Source: Gammaproteobacteria bacterium (GTDB taxonomy: Bacteria > Pseudomonadota > Gammaproteobacteria > SZUA-140). Taken from it: a stretch of DNA of 64,000 nucleotides. The stretch's first letter is position 1, and the number at the start of each line of letters is the position of its first letter. The translations under genes were made by a program, and so were the position numbers. Shown in pieces: positions 8,613 through 17,765 of this stretch. The stretch covers positions 1 through 64,000 of the forward strand of contig JAKISP010000017.1 in the NCBI GenBank assembly GCA_021648525.1. The letters run 5' to 3'. Below the pieces are notes generated by a model that was given only the letters and a program-made list of their open reading frames with translations, did not search any database and was not told the DNA's origin.

Positions 8613-8873
8613 AAAGAAGAGATATACTCAGTGGGTGAAACTATGAGCGAATCAAACAGCGTGTACCGTGAAGGGTTGCCGGAAGTTTTGTGATTTAATC
8701 ACTGATTTTACGCAGTCGCATTCTTAAGGAAAAAACTGAGAATAATTCATGATGAGAATCGATTGACCTGAAATAAACAGCCATCCTTTTCCGCCAGACG
8801 AGCGGCTTCCTCGAAAGAATACCAATTGAAGTGGAATAATGACTCGTTTATCTAAGTTAAGAAAACAATACTC

Positions 8874-8904
8874 ACAACTGCGCACGCCCGGCATGCGCAG
8901 TTGT
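8874..8904. other. 11-bp perfect stem-loop
   Basis: ACAACTGCGCA (8874-8884) and its exact complement (8894-8904) flank a nine-base GC-rich loop. It abuts the Calx-beta remnant. It has no T-run on either side, so it is more likely a mobile-element or recombination relic than a terminator. Confidence 0.45.
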
Positions 8905-9001
8905 TGAGGGGGATGAGACGGTGGTGCTGACCATTAACGCTAGCAGTGCGTATACAGTGGGCACTCCCGATAGCGGTACCGTGACTATCACGGATCTTTG
9001 A
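8903..9001 (+). pseudogene. Calx-beta domain C-terminal remnant
   Basis: A short open stretch ending in TGA encodes VEGDETVVLTINASSAYT, then VGTPDSGTVTITDL. This matches the last strands of Calx-beta repeats found in large bacterial surface proteins. No upstream coding sequence remains, so this is the 3' scrap of a deleted surface-protein gene. Apart from this, the two hairpins and spacer sequence, 8515-9075 holds no gene. Confidence 0.6.
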
Positions 9002-9075
9002 TCTGATAAATTATAGGTACATCATGAAAACTAAAGAAAACATATATGAACGATGTGTAGAAGTGAAATAAAGCA

Positions 9076-11478
9076 TTATAAATTTTTGGCAAAATATTCA
9101 GCCAATGAACGATGTATAAATAGATAGCCACTGCCAACCCGATAAAGAAACGCACGGCGCACGGCAAACGCCAGGAAAGGGGTGTAACGAAGCGGAGCAG
9201 TTTTGTTGCGCCACAGGAAATAGCGTAAAAGATAATGCTGAATGCAGGCGTGGCCACCCAGAAACAACCCACTAATCACACCGAGTGTAACACTTGTTGA
9301 TATCACACTTTTCAGGTCGCCAGTGAACAGGCCGGCTGTAGCACCCAGCGCGCTACCTAAGGTTAACCCTGCGAGTGCATTGTACAAAGATATGTGGATA
9401 GCTTCATTAGGCACTGACGGTTGAGACGAATGATGTTTAAGCCGTTCAAAATCCAGCGAGTTGGTGACTATTAGCAACAAAAAGAAAAAAATTCCCAATG
9501 TAATACTAATCACAGGGTTCAACAATAAAGCAGCTCCGCCACCAAAAGTGGTCGCGAGCACGGCCGAACTTATTAATTTAAAGGAAAGTTTATAGCGCAA
9601 TGTATTTAGCGATAATCGTATACGGGCAACAGGCTTAATTTTATCACCGTAACCCCATCTAGCGGTTAAATAGCACCCGACAAAACCCACTGTCAGAAAT
9701 AAAGGCAGGTTGGTCGACATGCCAAAAAGCGGTTTGCTCAACAGACTCAGGGTTAAAATGACAATTATACCGCAAATATAGATAGATCCCCTGGAGATGA
9801 TCCAGCGTTGCAAAGTTGTGCCTGCCCAATCTGGCTGTATTCCGTCAAGATAGAAGAGGCTCTGTTTTTTATCAATAAGTGTGCGGGCCAAACACCCCAG
9901 CCAGTGAGTCGCCTGTGCGGGGCTGTACGGGAGGTGTTTATTGCGACGTTGAAACATCGCCTGCACGTAGGCCGAGAACAGTTGATCCTGTAGCGTATTT
10001 TTTGAGCTTTCTTTTAAAAAATCGCCACCGTGATAATTTTTATAAGCAGTGGTTGCAATGCTAAGCATCAATGGTGTCGTCAATAATGTTTTGATTTCAC
10101 TATTATGGGTAACGGCAGCATGCAGACCATAAGAAGGTACACTGATTGTTTGTAAATAGTGGTCGAGTTGTTTCGAGCTGAGTGGTTGAATAACAACAGC
10201 ATTTTTCAAAGCTAGCGGCGGTGAACAATTTGTATAATCACCTTCCCGACTGCATATTGCCATGCCTACTGGCCTGGGCTGATTTTGAAATTTGTTGAGC
10301 GCCTGGATACAACTCATCTGGCACTCTACATTGACTTCATCAAGACCATCCAGTAATAACAATAGTGCATGATCACTGATCATTTCAGCGCTAAGCTGTC
10401 GTGGCATCTGGTAGCGATTTTCTAATTCATCGATTAACCAGTCGCCCAGGTCTGTGTATTGGCTGCTCCAGGTGGAGAGATGTAGCACCACTGGAATAGG
10501 CATATGTTCATTTTCTTCGGCACGTTCTAGTGTTTTTTTTGCTAAATTTAATAGCAGTGTCGTTTTTCCTGAACCGGGTGCCCCCAGGATAAGCATGTTT
10601 TCATGAAGCTCTTCAAATATATCAATAATGGGTGTTTTAGACGGAAAAAGACGAGTACTGCGATGAGGCTGCGGTACAATAGATCCCCAGGGTTGATGGA
10701 GGCACTCAGGTGCTTCTTTTAATGCAAGCGCTATTACAGGTTTTTTGTTTAAAGAATGCGCTAATAAACCGTCAACCCAGAATGCCTTAACTTTTTTCAG
10801 GAGTGACGTTCGATATAGTGACAGGTCATTCACCCGCCTTTTTTCTACTGTTATTTCTGCACCAGTATGGTTGCCACTGTTTTCGCTTTGCTGGTGCATG
10901 AAAGCAGGTGTTGCAGAACCACAAGAATTAAGTGTAGAGGCCTCATCAGACTGTTCTTGACCAATATTGGAGGATAAATCTCTTGCCAGGGCATGTTTTA
11001 TCTCTTTCTGTAAAGAGCGTTTGTTGAGGGCTAACCAGTGTGAAAATTCAGGGTCGTTTGCGTTTAATTCACCCAAAACTTCGCCGTTAAATCGGTCGAG
11101 TAATGGTGATAGCTCAATCGCACCATCAATGCTTTTTTTGGCATCTACCCAAACTTTATTTAATTGAACATAAATATTGTTGCGGTCGGCAGATATAAAA
11201 CCAGGAATAAACTTGTCAAATATTCGTCGCAATATGCTAAGGCTTTGTCGTAACGATGCCCGTGCCTGCTGATGGGCATGGCGACTCCATAGTAATTGGC
11301 TTATTTTTTCTCTGGAAACAGCACCGCTATTTTCGACTATAAGTACCGCCAGGAGACAACGTGCTTTTGTTGCAGTCGGAGTGATATCAAGATTATCAAT
11401 GCCATATACGCGGAATTTACCAACCAGATGGATTCGAACAGGCTGGTCTATGGTCAGTAATGAATGTTGATTTTCCAC
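9076..11478 (-). CDS. SARP-type DNA-binding + NACHT NTPase + transmembrane protein
   Basis: An 800-residue membrane-linked STAND-type protein. Residues 15-115 form a SARP-like (OmpR/PhoB-type winged-helix) domain (HLVGKFRVYG ... KARCLLAVLI ... ASLRQSLSILRRIF), followed by a possible short BTAD-like helical part to about 170. The NACHT NTPase spans about 285-480, with Walker A GAPGSGKTT at 299-307 and Walker B LLLLLDGLDEV ending near 382. The C-terminal third has five or six hydrophobic segments (about 575-770) and ends with the NACHT-associated pattern GYLFIHRSLAEYFA. Both DNA binding and membrane insertion are predicted. It may be a sensor-regulator or a conflict-system NTPase. The neighbouring genes are peptidases and unknown proteins. 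Confidence 0.82.
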   Translation of the reverse strand: MENQHSLLTIDQPVRIHLVGKFRVYGIDNLDITPTATKARCLLAVLIVENSGAVSREKISQLLWSRHAHQQARASLRQSLSILRRIFDKFIPGFISADRNNIYVQLNKVWVDAKKSIDGAIELSPLLDRFNGEVLGELNANDPEFSHWLALNKRSLQKEIKHALARDLSSNIGQEQSDEASTLNSCGSATPAFMHQQSENSGNHTGAEITVEKRRVNDLSLYRTSLLKKVKAFWVDGLLAHSLNKKPVIALALKEAPECLHQPWGSIVPQPHRSTRLFPSKTPIIDIFEELHENMLILGAPGSGKTTLLLNLAKKTLERAEENEHMPIPVVLHLSTWSSQYTDLGDWLIDELENRYQMPRQLSAEMISDHALLLLLDGLDEVNVECQMSCIQALNKFQNQPRPVGMAICSREGDYTNCSPPLALKNAVVIQPLSSKQLDHYLQTISVPSYGLHAAVTHNSEIKTLLTTPLMLSIATTAYKNYHGGDFLKESSKNTLQDQLFSAYVQAMFQRRNKHLPYSPAQATHWLGCLARTLIDKKQSLFYLDGIQPDWAGTTLQRWIISRGSIYICGIIVILTLSLLSKPLFGMSTNLPLFLTVGFVGCYLTARWGYGDKIKPVARIRLSLNTLRYKLSFKLISSAVLATTFGGGAALLLNPVISITLGIFFFLLLIVTNSLDFERLKHHSSQPSVPNEAIHISLYNALAGLTLGSALGATAGLFTGDLKSVISTSVTLGVISGLFLGGHACIQHYLLRYFLWRNKTAPLRYTPFLAFAVRRAFLYRVGSGYLFIHRSLAEYFAKNL

Positions 11479-11550
11479 GGTATCTATCTGTTGGCACTTT
11501 GTATAGCTAACGTGCTTTAAGAGTCAGTATAAAATATTTTTAAATAGGGC

Positions 11551-11649
11551 GAGACCTTTGCACGAGTCTATTTTTCGCTCCAGCTGCGTTATAAATGATC
11601 TTAAAACAGGCCTTGCTGGAGCGAAAACTAGTTCTCGTGCAAAGGTCTC
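11551..11649. mobile_element. 99-bp MITE-like element with IS5-type ends
   Basis: GAGACCTTTGCACGAG (11551-11566) and its exact complement (11634-11649) bound a 99-bp segment. A second inner inverted pair (TTTTCGCTCCAGC and its complement) extends the symmetry. The ends resemble terminal repeats of IS5-group insertion sequences; no transposase is present. AGGG lies close to both outer edges but is not positioned symmetrically, so a target duplication is uncertain. It occupies the divergent interval between the NACHT gene and the 418-residue gene and may carry promoter signals for either. Confidence 0.65.
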
Positions 11650-11916
11650 AGGGTGTATCTATATTTTATGGATAACGATTTTAAAAAGCGAACATTTATA
11701 CATTATATCTTTGATGAACATCTCATTTTATTTCAAAAATGGTTGCATGCTTTATAAAGTAGCAAGGTGAATATATTGTGATCAGGTGGGGCATCGTGAA
11801 ACCAGCGTTAAAACAACGTGAATTCGATTAGTGTTGACTGTAATTAATCTGCATGAGTGATAGCGTGCAATTTGTCTCAACCATTAAAACATACATGCTT
11901 AACAAGGGATTAAATA

Positions 11917-13173
11917 ATGTCACAAATATGCTTGGCCGATATTCCGCGCACGACCTACACTGAGTGCGATAAATGTATCGACAGTTACCTAACCTATTCT
12001 GAAACCACATACCCGGTGGTCGGCGGTCAAACCGTGGTGTGTACCCTTACGCGCAAATACCGCTGGCGCACATGTCACATGGGGCTTGCAGTCGGACGTC
12101 ATGTCTATTCTATTACACTATTGCCAGGCGAAGAGGTCGAATTAGAGGTCGTGCGTCGGGAGAAATTTACCACTGCGTTGCATGAGCAAAATTCCATTGA
12201 GCAGGAACTTGAATTTGAGATCCAGGAGACGCTTCGCGAAGAGTGGAGTCAAAAATCCGATGCTCTCTATGAATCCACCAAGCAGAACAACTGGAAGGTT
12301 TTTGGACAGAAACGTCAGACAATCAATCAATACCGCGATGAAGTTGCTCTTTTTGAGAGCACTATGTCTGAGGTCGTATCCACGGCGGCCGCAAGAGTTT
12401 CAGCGAAATACGAAACCTCAATCGATATCAAAACTGAAGTGGAGAACAAGTATCGCGCAGTTCGCAAGGTCAAAAATCCCAATCGCTGTCAGCCTGTGAC
12501 TTTTCACTACTTTCAGTTGGTGAAAAAAATTCGCCGTGAACTGTTTTTAGTCGAACAAACGTATGACTGTAGCTCTCCTGCAGCTGATACGACACCAGCC
12601 CCTGGGCTAACCACTTACCGTACGTCTGCCGGTCGCCCACAAAATTTGCGGCCCAGAGTTGTGGCACCCCCACCGCAATGGACCCTAACTGAACCTGCCG
12701 TGTCTGTAACGACCGAAGCTGCCTGTGGTGATCCCGTGTCCAGCCCGATAGAAAGCGTGATCACAGTGCCTTTCGAACAACCGGTGACGAAACAACTCAG
12801 CAAGAATAGAGTGATCGCTGATATCCGTGCCACAGCCGGTGACGAAGCTGCACGTGAGATGCAGCAGCATCTTGACCAGATCGACGATATTGCCGACCCT
12901 AGCGGCGGCGGGCTAATTCTCTCCGAGGATATTTGTTTAGGCACCGACAGCTTTCATGTCGAAGGGATGGTCTCAAACTGCGCGATATGCGAGGACGTGG
13001 AGTTGAAAAAAGAGGAATTCGAGTGCAAGCGAATTGAATTGGAAATCCAGAAACTCAAGTGTGAAATCGACCTCTGTCAAGTACAACTCGGTGATAAAGA
13101 AGACCATGAAAAGTCGACTAACTGCAAAGACGAAAAAGCACGAAAAAAGGAGAAGCACTGCAATAAAGGCTAA
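11917..13173 (+). CDS. unknown cysteine-rich, coiled-coil protein
   Basis: 418 residues, not recognised. No signal peptide. The N-terminal part is cysteine-rich (CLADIP ... ECDKCIDSY) and leads into a beta-like segment ending GRHVYSITLLPGEEVELEVV. Then follow long charged helices likely to form a coiled coil (about 85-175, HEQNSIEQELEFEIQETLRE), a Pro-rich linker (215-260), and a C-terminal Lys/Glu/Cys-rich helical tail (EEFECKRIELEIQKLKCEID). The layout suggests a scaffold or oligomeric structural protein. It is transcribed away from the NACHT gene and followed at 127 bases by another unknown gene on the same strand. Confidence 0.65.
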   Translation: MSQICLADIPRTTYTECDKCIDSYLTYSETTYPVVGGQTVVCTLTRKYRWRTCHMGLAVGRHVYSITLLPGEEVELEVVRREKFTTALHEQNSIEQELEFEIQETLREEWSQKSDALYESTKQNNWKVFGQKRQTINQYRDEVALFESTMSEVVSTAAARVSAKYETSIDIKTEVENKYRAVRKVKNPNRCQPVTFHYFQLVKKIRRELFLVEQTYDCSSPAADTTPAPGLTTYRTSAGRPQNLRPRVVAPPPQWTLTEPAVSVTTEAACGDPVSSPIESVITVPFEQPVTKQLSKNRVIADIRATAGDEAAREMQQHLDQIDDIADPSGGGLILSEDICLGTDSFHVEGMVSNCAICEDVELKKEEFECKRIELEIQKLKCEIDLCQVQLGDKEDHEKSTNCKDEKARKKEKHCNKG

Positions 13174-13300
13174 TAGAGTATACCGATATTTTATAGATAA
13201 CTGTCAATAGCGAATGCTCGCATATTGTTTCATCGATACACATTTGATTTTATTTGAAGATGCACCACGAAAATTATATTAAAAATATGGAGTTTCACAC

Positions 13301-14413
13301 ATGAATAAATATATTACCAAAACATTGACTCAGGAGTTCCCTGTATCCAAATCGTTAAACACATTTCTGTTCTTAATCTGCTTGTTTTTCTTAATCAATA
13401 CAACCACTGCCAATGCCAGATATGAGGTGTTTTTTGATGGGGGTGGTATAAATGCAGGTAGTATCGTTGTATCGAATGATGCTGCCCCTGTACCCGATGG
13501 TGTTTGTGGTATGAGTATCAATGGTGTTGATTTATTGGCTTTTCACTGGACAGAATACAATGAATATAATCTTGGCTCACCGATGCCTGCCCCTCCCCTT
13601 GGGCCACCTAGCGACGCGGAGTATGATTTTCCTGGCGAAGCGTTAGAAGGTGTCATCAGGTTCACTGGTCCATTGAGTGATAATTGTGAAGACGAATGGG
13701 TTTTTCAGCTACCCTTAACGGGAGCCTGGCCTGTTTTGCCTAATGGAACGCCTTCTGGTGCGGGCGCATTAGTTTTTCAAACAATTGATGTTGTCTGGCT
13801 GGATGAAAGTTTTCAGATATGGGTGCCCGCCGATGATGGCCCTGGTAGTCAAGAGGATCCTGAATTTCCCTCTTTTTGTGAGGTGTGGCCCGATTTATGT
13901 GGAGACCCAGAGTTTACAGCTGGGCCTGGTATAGACGTATTTTGTTTTTTACACCCACAACTATGTGATGTAGCAGAAGAATTTAACATTATAGGTTCAG
14001 TCATCAAAAAGAACATACAACTTGTGATTAAAGAACTGAATATTAACACGGTAGTTTCAGCGAGAAATGCCACAGAGCGCTTAATCAGGGCAAAGAGTGC
14101 CGCAATTTACGCATTACAAAGCACTGAAAAGTTCAATTTTAATAATATCAAAGAGGTGAAGTCAGGAATATTGCATAATGCAAATGCACAGCTAGACACA
14201 ACAATAATGGCTTTGCGATCTTGTGTCAGTACTATTGAAAAAATGCAATCAACGATTAAAAATAGGACTGAAAAAGCATTATCGAGCGATTTTTTTGCTA
14301 ATTCAACACATGAGGTGATTTATCGATGTAAGGCTGCAGTTATTAGCTTAGCCCAGGTAAAGAACCAGCTACAACAAATGCCACATCATTTTATAAGTAC
14401 CAATAAGCGTTAG
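13301..14413 (+). CDS. unknown exported protein
   Basis: 370 residues, not recognised. The first 38 residues include a hydrophobic core (TFLFLICLFFLINTTTANA) typical of a Sec signal peptide with an extended N-region. The mature N-terminal half is beta-like and rich in Gly, Pro and Asp; paired CxxxxxxLC motifs occur twice (FCEVWPDLCGD, FCFLHPQLCD). The last 140 residues are helical and Lys/Asn-rich. A long hairpin follows the stop. It is AT-rich relative to the housekeeping genes, suggesting foreign origin. A secreted or periplasmic partner of the preceding gene is possible but unproven. Confidence 0.65.
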   Translation: MNKYITKTLTQEFPVSKSLNTFLFLICLFFLINTTTANARYEVFFDGGGINAGSIVVSNDAAPVPDGVCGMSINGVDLLAFHWTEYNEYNLGSPMPAPPLGPPSDAEYDFPGEALEGVIRFTGPLSDNCEDEWVFQLPLTGAWPVLPNGTPSGAGALVFQTIDVVWLDESFQIWVPADDGPGSQEDPEFPSFCEVWPDLCGDPEFTAGPGIDVFCFLHPQLCDVAEEFNIIGSVIKKNIQLVIKELNINTVVSARNATERLIRAKSAAIYALQSTEKFNFNNIKEVKSGILHNANAQLDTTIMALRSCVSTIEKMQSTIKNRTEKALSSDFFANSTHEVIYRCKAAVISLAQVKNQLQQMPHHFISTNKR

Positions 14414-14450
14414 GCTTTAATATAGAAAAGTGTAACATTGGTTGGTTTGA

Positions 14451-14488
14451 ATAAGAAGCAAGGATATTTCAATATTCTTGCTTCTTAT
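14451..14488 (+). terminator. long hairpin downstream of exported-protein gene
   Basis: ATAAGAAGCAAGGATATT (14451-14468) pairs with 14471-14488 over 18 bases with one G-U pair and a two-base loop. It lies 38 bases after the stop codon of the 370-residue gene. It lacks a strong T-run but is the obvious end-of-transcript structure. Confidence 0.5.
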
Positions 14489-14567
14489 ATGAAAAATAAT
14501 GCGACTCCTTTCCTTTACTTCGTAAAAACATGATTCAAAAAGGGTATCCACTAAGCCAGTTTTTTAG

Positions 14568-14750
14568 CTATACCGCTGACATCAACGATGCTTCCAGTTC
14601 CTGGAAGGTGTGTGCCCGATTGGACGGCTCGACATTGATGCCGAGTTTTCGGCTGATACGGGTGGTGGATAACAGGCCACGAATGGCATTGGCATCCCTT
14701 TCTACCACTAGTGCATGTTGGCGATTGAACATTCTCATGGTCTCAACGAG
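14568..14750 (-). pseudogene. CBS-domain protein C-terminal remnant
   Basis: The minus strand encodes MRMFNRQHALVVERDANAI, then RGLLSTTRISRKLG and RAHTFQELEASL before a TAG at 14568. This matches the end of stand-alone CBS-domain proteins. The frame upstream is disrupted and the first CBS repeat is absent, so this is a truncated relic. Confidence 0.6.
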
Positions 14751-14929
14751 ACCATTAACTCCCCACGCAGATAATATTGAGACAATAAGTTACCTGATAA
14801 AGAGCTGGTGCCAGCGATGAATCACTTTATCTGGTTTTGAATCAGTTCAGGTAAACGACCATCCAGGATAACGTAGTTTTAATTTTGTACTGCACCCGTT
14901 TACTTTCGGCGATTCGTCCTCAAACAAGG

Positions 14930-15083
14930 TCACTTTCCTTTTACAGTCATCCTAATTTTACTCATCAGAAAACCAATCACATCAATAAATTCTTCTGGGC
15001 TGTGCACTAAAGAAGAAGGGACAACAGGATACTGGCTATCAACGATAATCGATGGCACTCCCTGGGTTCCATCCGGTGCAGCG
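14930..15083 (-). pseudogene. DsbA-like thioredoxin-fold protein, C-terminal remnant
   Basis: The minus strand encodes GVPSIIVDSQYPVV, then SPEEFIDVIGFLMSKIR, ending in TGA at 14930. The cis-proline loop (GVPSIIVD) and following helix are characteristic of the DsbA/thioredoxin C-terminal half. The catalytic CxxC half is missing. Together with the CBS scrap, it shows that 14.5-15.1 kb is a site of repeated deletion. Confidence 0.5.
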
Positions 15084-15100
15084 CTTTATTATCTATTTTA

Positions 15101-15538
15101 TTATGCACCCAGCAAAGGCAAGTGTTTAATATTGTGATAGGTGAGTGATAAAGTAATGCAATGTTTTAACTCGTTTACTGATATTTTATCGTTTACATTA
15201 AATACTATAGCCCTGTTACCCTCAAAGTTGAACTTGTTTTTATATATCTCTTTAAATGTATCAACTAGTTTTGTTTTACAGTGAAAATATATTGCATATT
15301 GATCTGGCTTTGATTTTTCCCAGCCCATTCTTATTGTGCTACCACCTTTTACAAGGTAGCCAGGGCCGCCCCATTTTAGTGTTTCTTCAATGCTTTTAAC
15401 GCTTTCAATTCCCCTGGATACCTCTAATATTAGCTGGCGAATAAACATCATTTTTGAACGAATATTTTTTGGGTAAACATCGAATACTTGCTTGACTTCC
15501 AGATTGCTAAATTTATCCATTTTTATTTTTTCACACAT
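15101..15538 (-). CDS. DUF1801 (YdhG-like) family protein
   Basis: 145-residue cytoplasmic protein of the DUF1801/YdhG-like fold, related to frataxin-like folds; biochemical role unknown. Recognised from the central IEETLKWGGPGYL ... GSTIRMGWE pattern followed by YAIYFHCKTKLVDTFKEIY. An internal ATG at residue 7 is an alternative start; neither candidate has a strong ribosome site. The gene is very AT-rich compared with the housekeeping block, suggesting recent acquisition, and has no functional neighbours. Confidence 0.75.
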   Translation of the reverse strand: MCEKIKMDKFSNLEVKQVFDVYPKNIRSKMMFIRQLILEVSRGIESVKSIEETLKWGGPGYLVKGGSTIRMGWEKSKPDQYAIYFHCKTKLVDTFKEIYKNKFNFEGNRAIVFNVNDKISVNELKHCITLSLTYHNIKHLPLLGA

Positions 15539-15844
15539 AACGCCATGTTCAGCAGCAATTTATTAGCAATAATTTATGACTGAGATAAAATATTATACAC
15601 TTTTTCATTCACTCCGAGACCTGAAAAAATCAAACTAACAGTGGCAATTTTGTATAGTCATGCCATTCCTTTTCTTGTAATGGTTCTTCGTAGGTTTGTG
15701 TGAAATCAGGGGACAGATTAAACCTCGAAGTGCATAACTATCCACTTTAGAAAAAACACGTATGATAAATCAGAGCGTTCTTTAGAAGTTTCACCGATGG
15801 CCGCTAAAATAAGTAATCATTTCATCACACTTTAAACCATCATT
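15539..15844. other. gene-free interval
   Basis: 306 bases without a supported gene on either strand. The only notable piece is a stretch near 15705 (CAGGGGACAGATTAAA) of the kind often found beside REP-associated transposase relics. Nothing else is identified. Confidence 0.4.
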
Positions 15845-16249
15845 ATGAGCACACGAATCGGGAATGTCCCCAGGCTGCGGACAGTACCAGCATCCATTAA
15901 TGCTGAGCTCTACAATATTGCACTGCTAGCGACACTCAGGCTTGAAGCGCCACTTCGAATACCCCTGCCAGGCCTTAGAACAATCGATGCTGTAATCAAT
16001 AGAAACTCATGGATCTGCCTGGATCGTGCAATGTACGACCTACCAGCCCTTGCATGGACTCATATTAATCCAAAGGGAAGAGACGCGCTACATACACCTG
16101 TCGACTGCAAACTACACTACTATCACATCCACGCAAACATTTCGGCTCATAAAGTACTTACCAGCCTTTATGGTGCGCTGGAGAAAGCACTGGCAAATGC
16201 AGCGCCTGGTCAACGAGGAAAACTCATTGTACTGTCACTTCATAAATGA
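15845..16249 (+). CDS. hypothetical protein
   Basis: 134 residues, not assigned to a family. It looks like a real protein: hydrophobic and charged positions alternate plausibly (LYNIALLATLRLEAPLRIPL, DRAMYDLPALAWTHI), and the segment HTPVDCKLHYYHIHANIS reads as a conserved core rather than a chance frame. The ribosome site is weak, which lowers confidence. No signal peptide. Isolated between AT-rich spacers. Confidence 0.5.
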   Translation: MSTRIGNVPRLRTVPASINAELYNIALLATLRLEAPLRIPLPGLRTIDAVINRNSWICLDRAMYDLPALAWTHINPKGRDALHTPVDCKLHYYHIHANISAHKVLTSLYGALEKALANAAPGQRGKLIVLSLHK

Positions 16250-16367
16250 TAAGCATGCAATACACACCAAACTTGCAGGTAGCAAGCGTTGATAACATTC
16301 AGCAGTAAAAGTGGATTACAAAAGGATGTGAGACAGAAAATGGGGGGAGAGGGATATAAAGGTTTTT

Positions 16368-16682
16368 TTAGCCAAGCATTACCCGCTTGCGACCTCTAAT
16401 TTTATTTTTTCGTTCACGTAAGATACGCATTTTTTTCGCTTTCTCTTTTTCAAACGTTACTGCAGCTTCATTTAAATTAATCGAGCCACGCTCAACTTGC
16501 TGGCACAGGCCACTACGCAAACGGTGCAGACTTTTCCAGGTCGAAAAATATTTATATTTGGAAACCGATTTTTCCCACTGCTGGCTACCTTTGGACGCAT
16601 CACAATAATTATCGCTCGCCGCCATTGCAGAATGAGCACCAAAAGAAAGTAGCATGGCCATGATAATCACGTTGATCTTCAT
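16368..16682 (-). CDS. small exported hypothetical protein
   Basis: 104 residues from the ATG at 16682 (MKINVIIMAMLLSFGAHSAMA). That start gives a clean signal peptide with cleavage near AMAA; the frame extends 6 codons further upstream. The mature part has two cysteines and ends in a very basic tail (KKMRILRERKNKIRGRKRV) that could bind nucleic acid, acidic polymers or membranes. Not recognised. Upstream of argB on the opposite side of a small gap but transcribed in the same direction. Confidence 0.6.
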   Translation of the reverse strand: MKINVIIMAMLLSFGAHSAMAASDNYCDASKGSQQWEKSVSKYKYFSTWKSLHRLRSGLCQQVERGSINLNEAAVTFEKEKAKKMRILRERKNKIRGRKRVMLG

Positions 16683-16796
16683 ACTGGATATATCGTCCAC
16701 TTCCAGTACTTCTAAACGAGGGATAAGATAAAACCCTGTTCACAACCTCATGCACACCCAAAGGCGATGGTAGCAGCATGTTTTTTCAAACAAAAA

Positions 16797-17705
<909 letters not shown>

Positions 17706-17765
17706 TCAGTAAAACTATTCTTTGGCGTAATAATAACCAATAACCCAGGAGGCTCTCTCCTGGTG

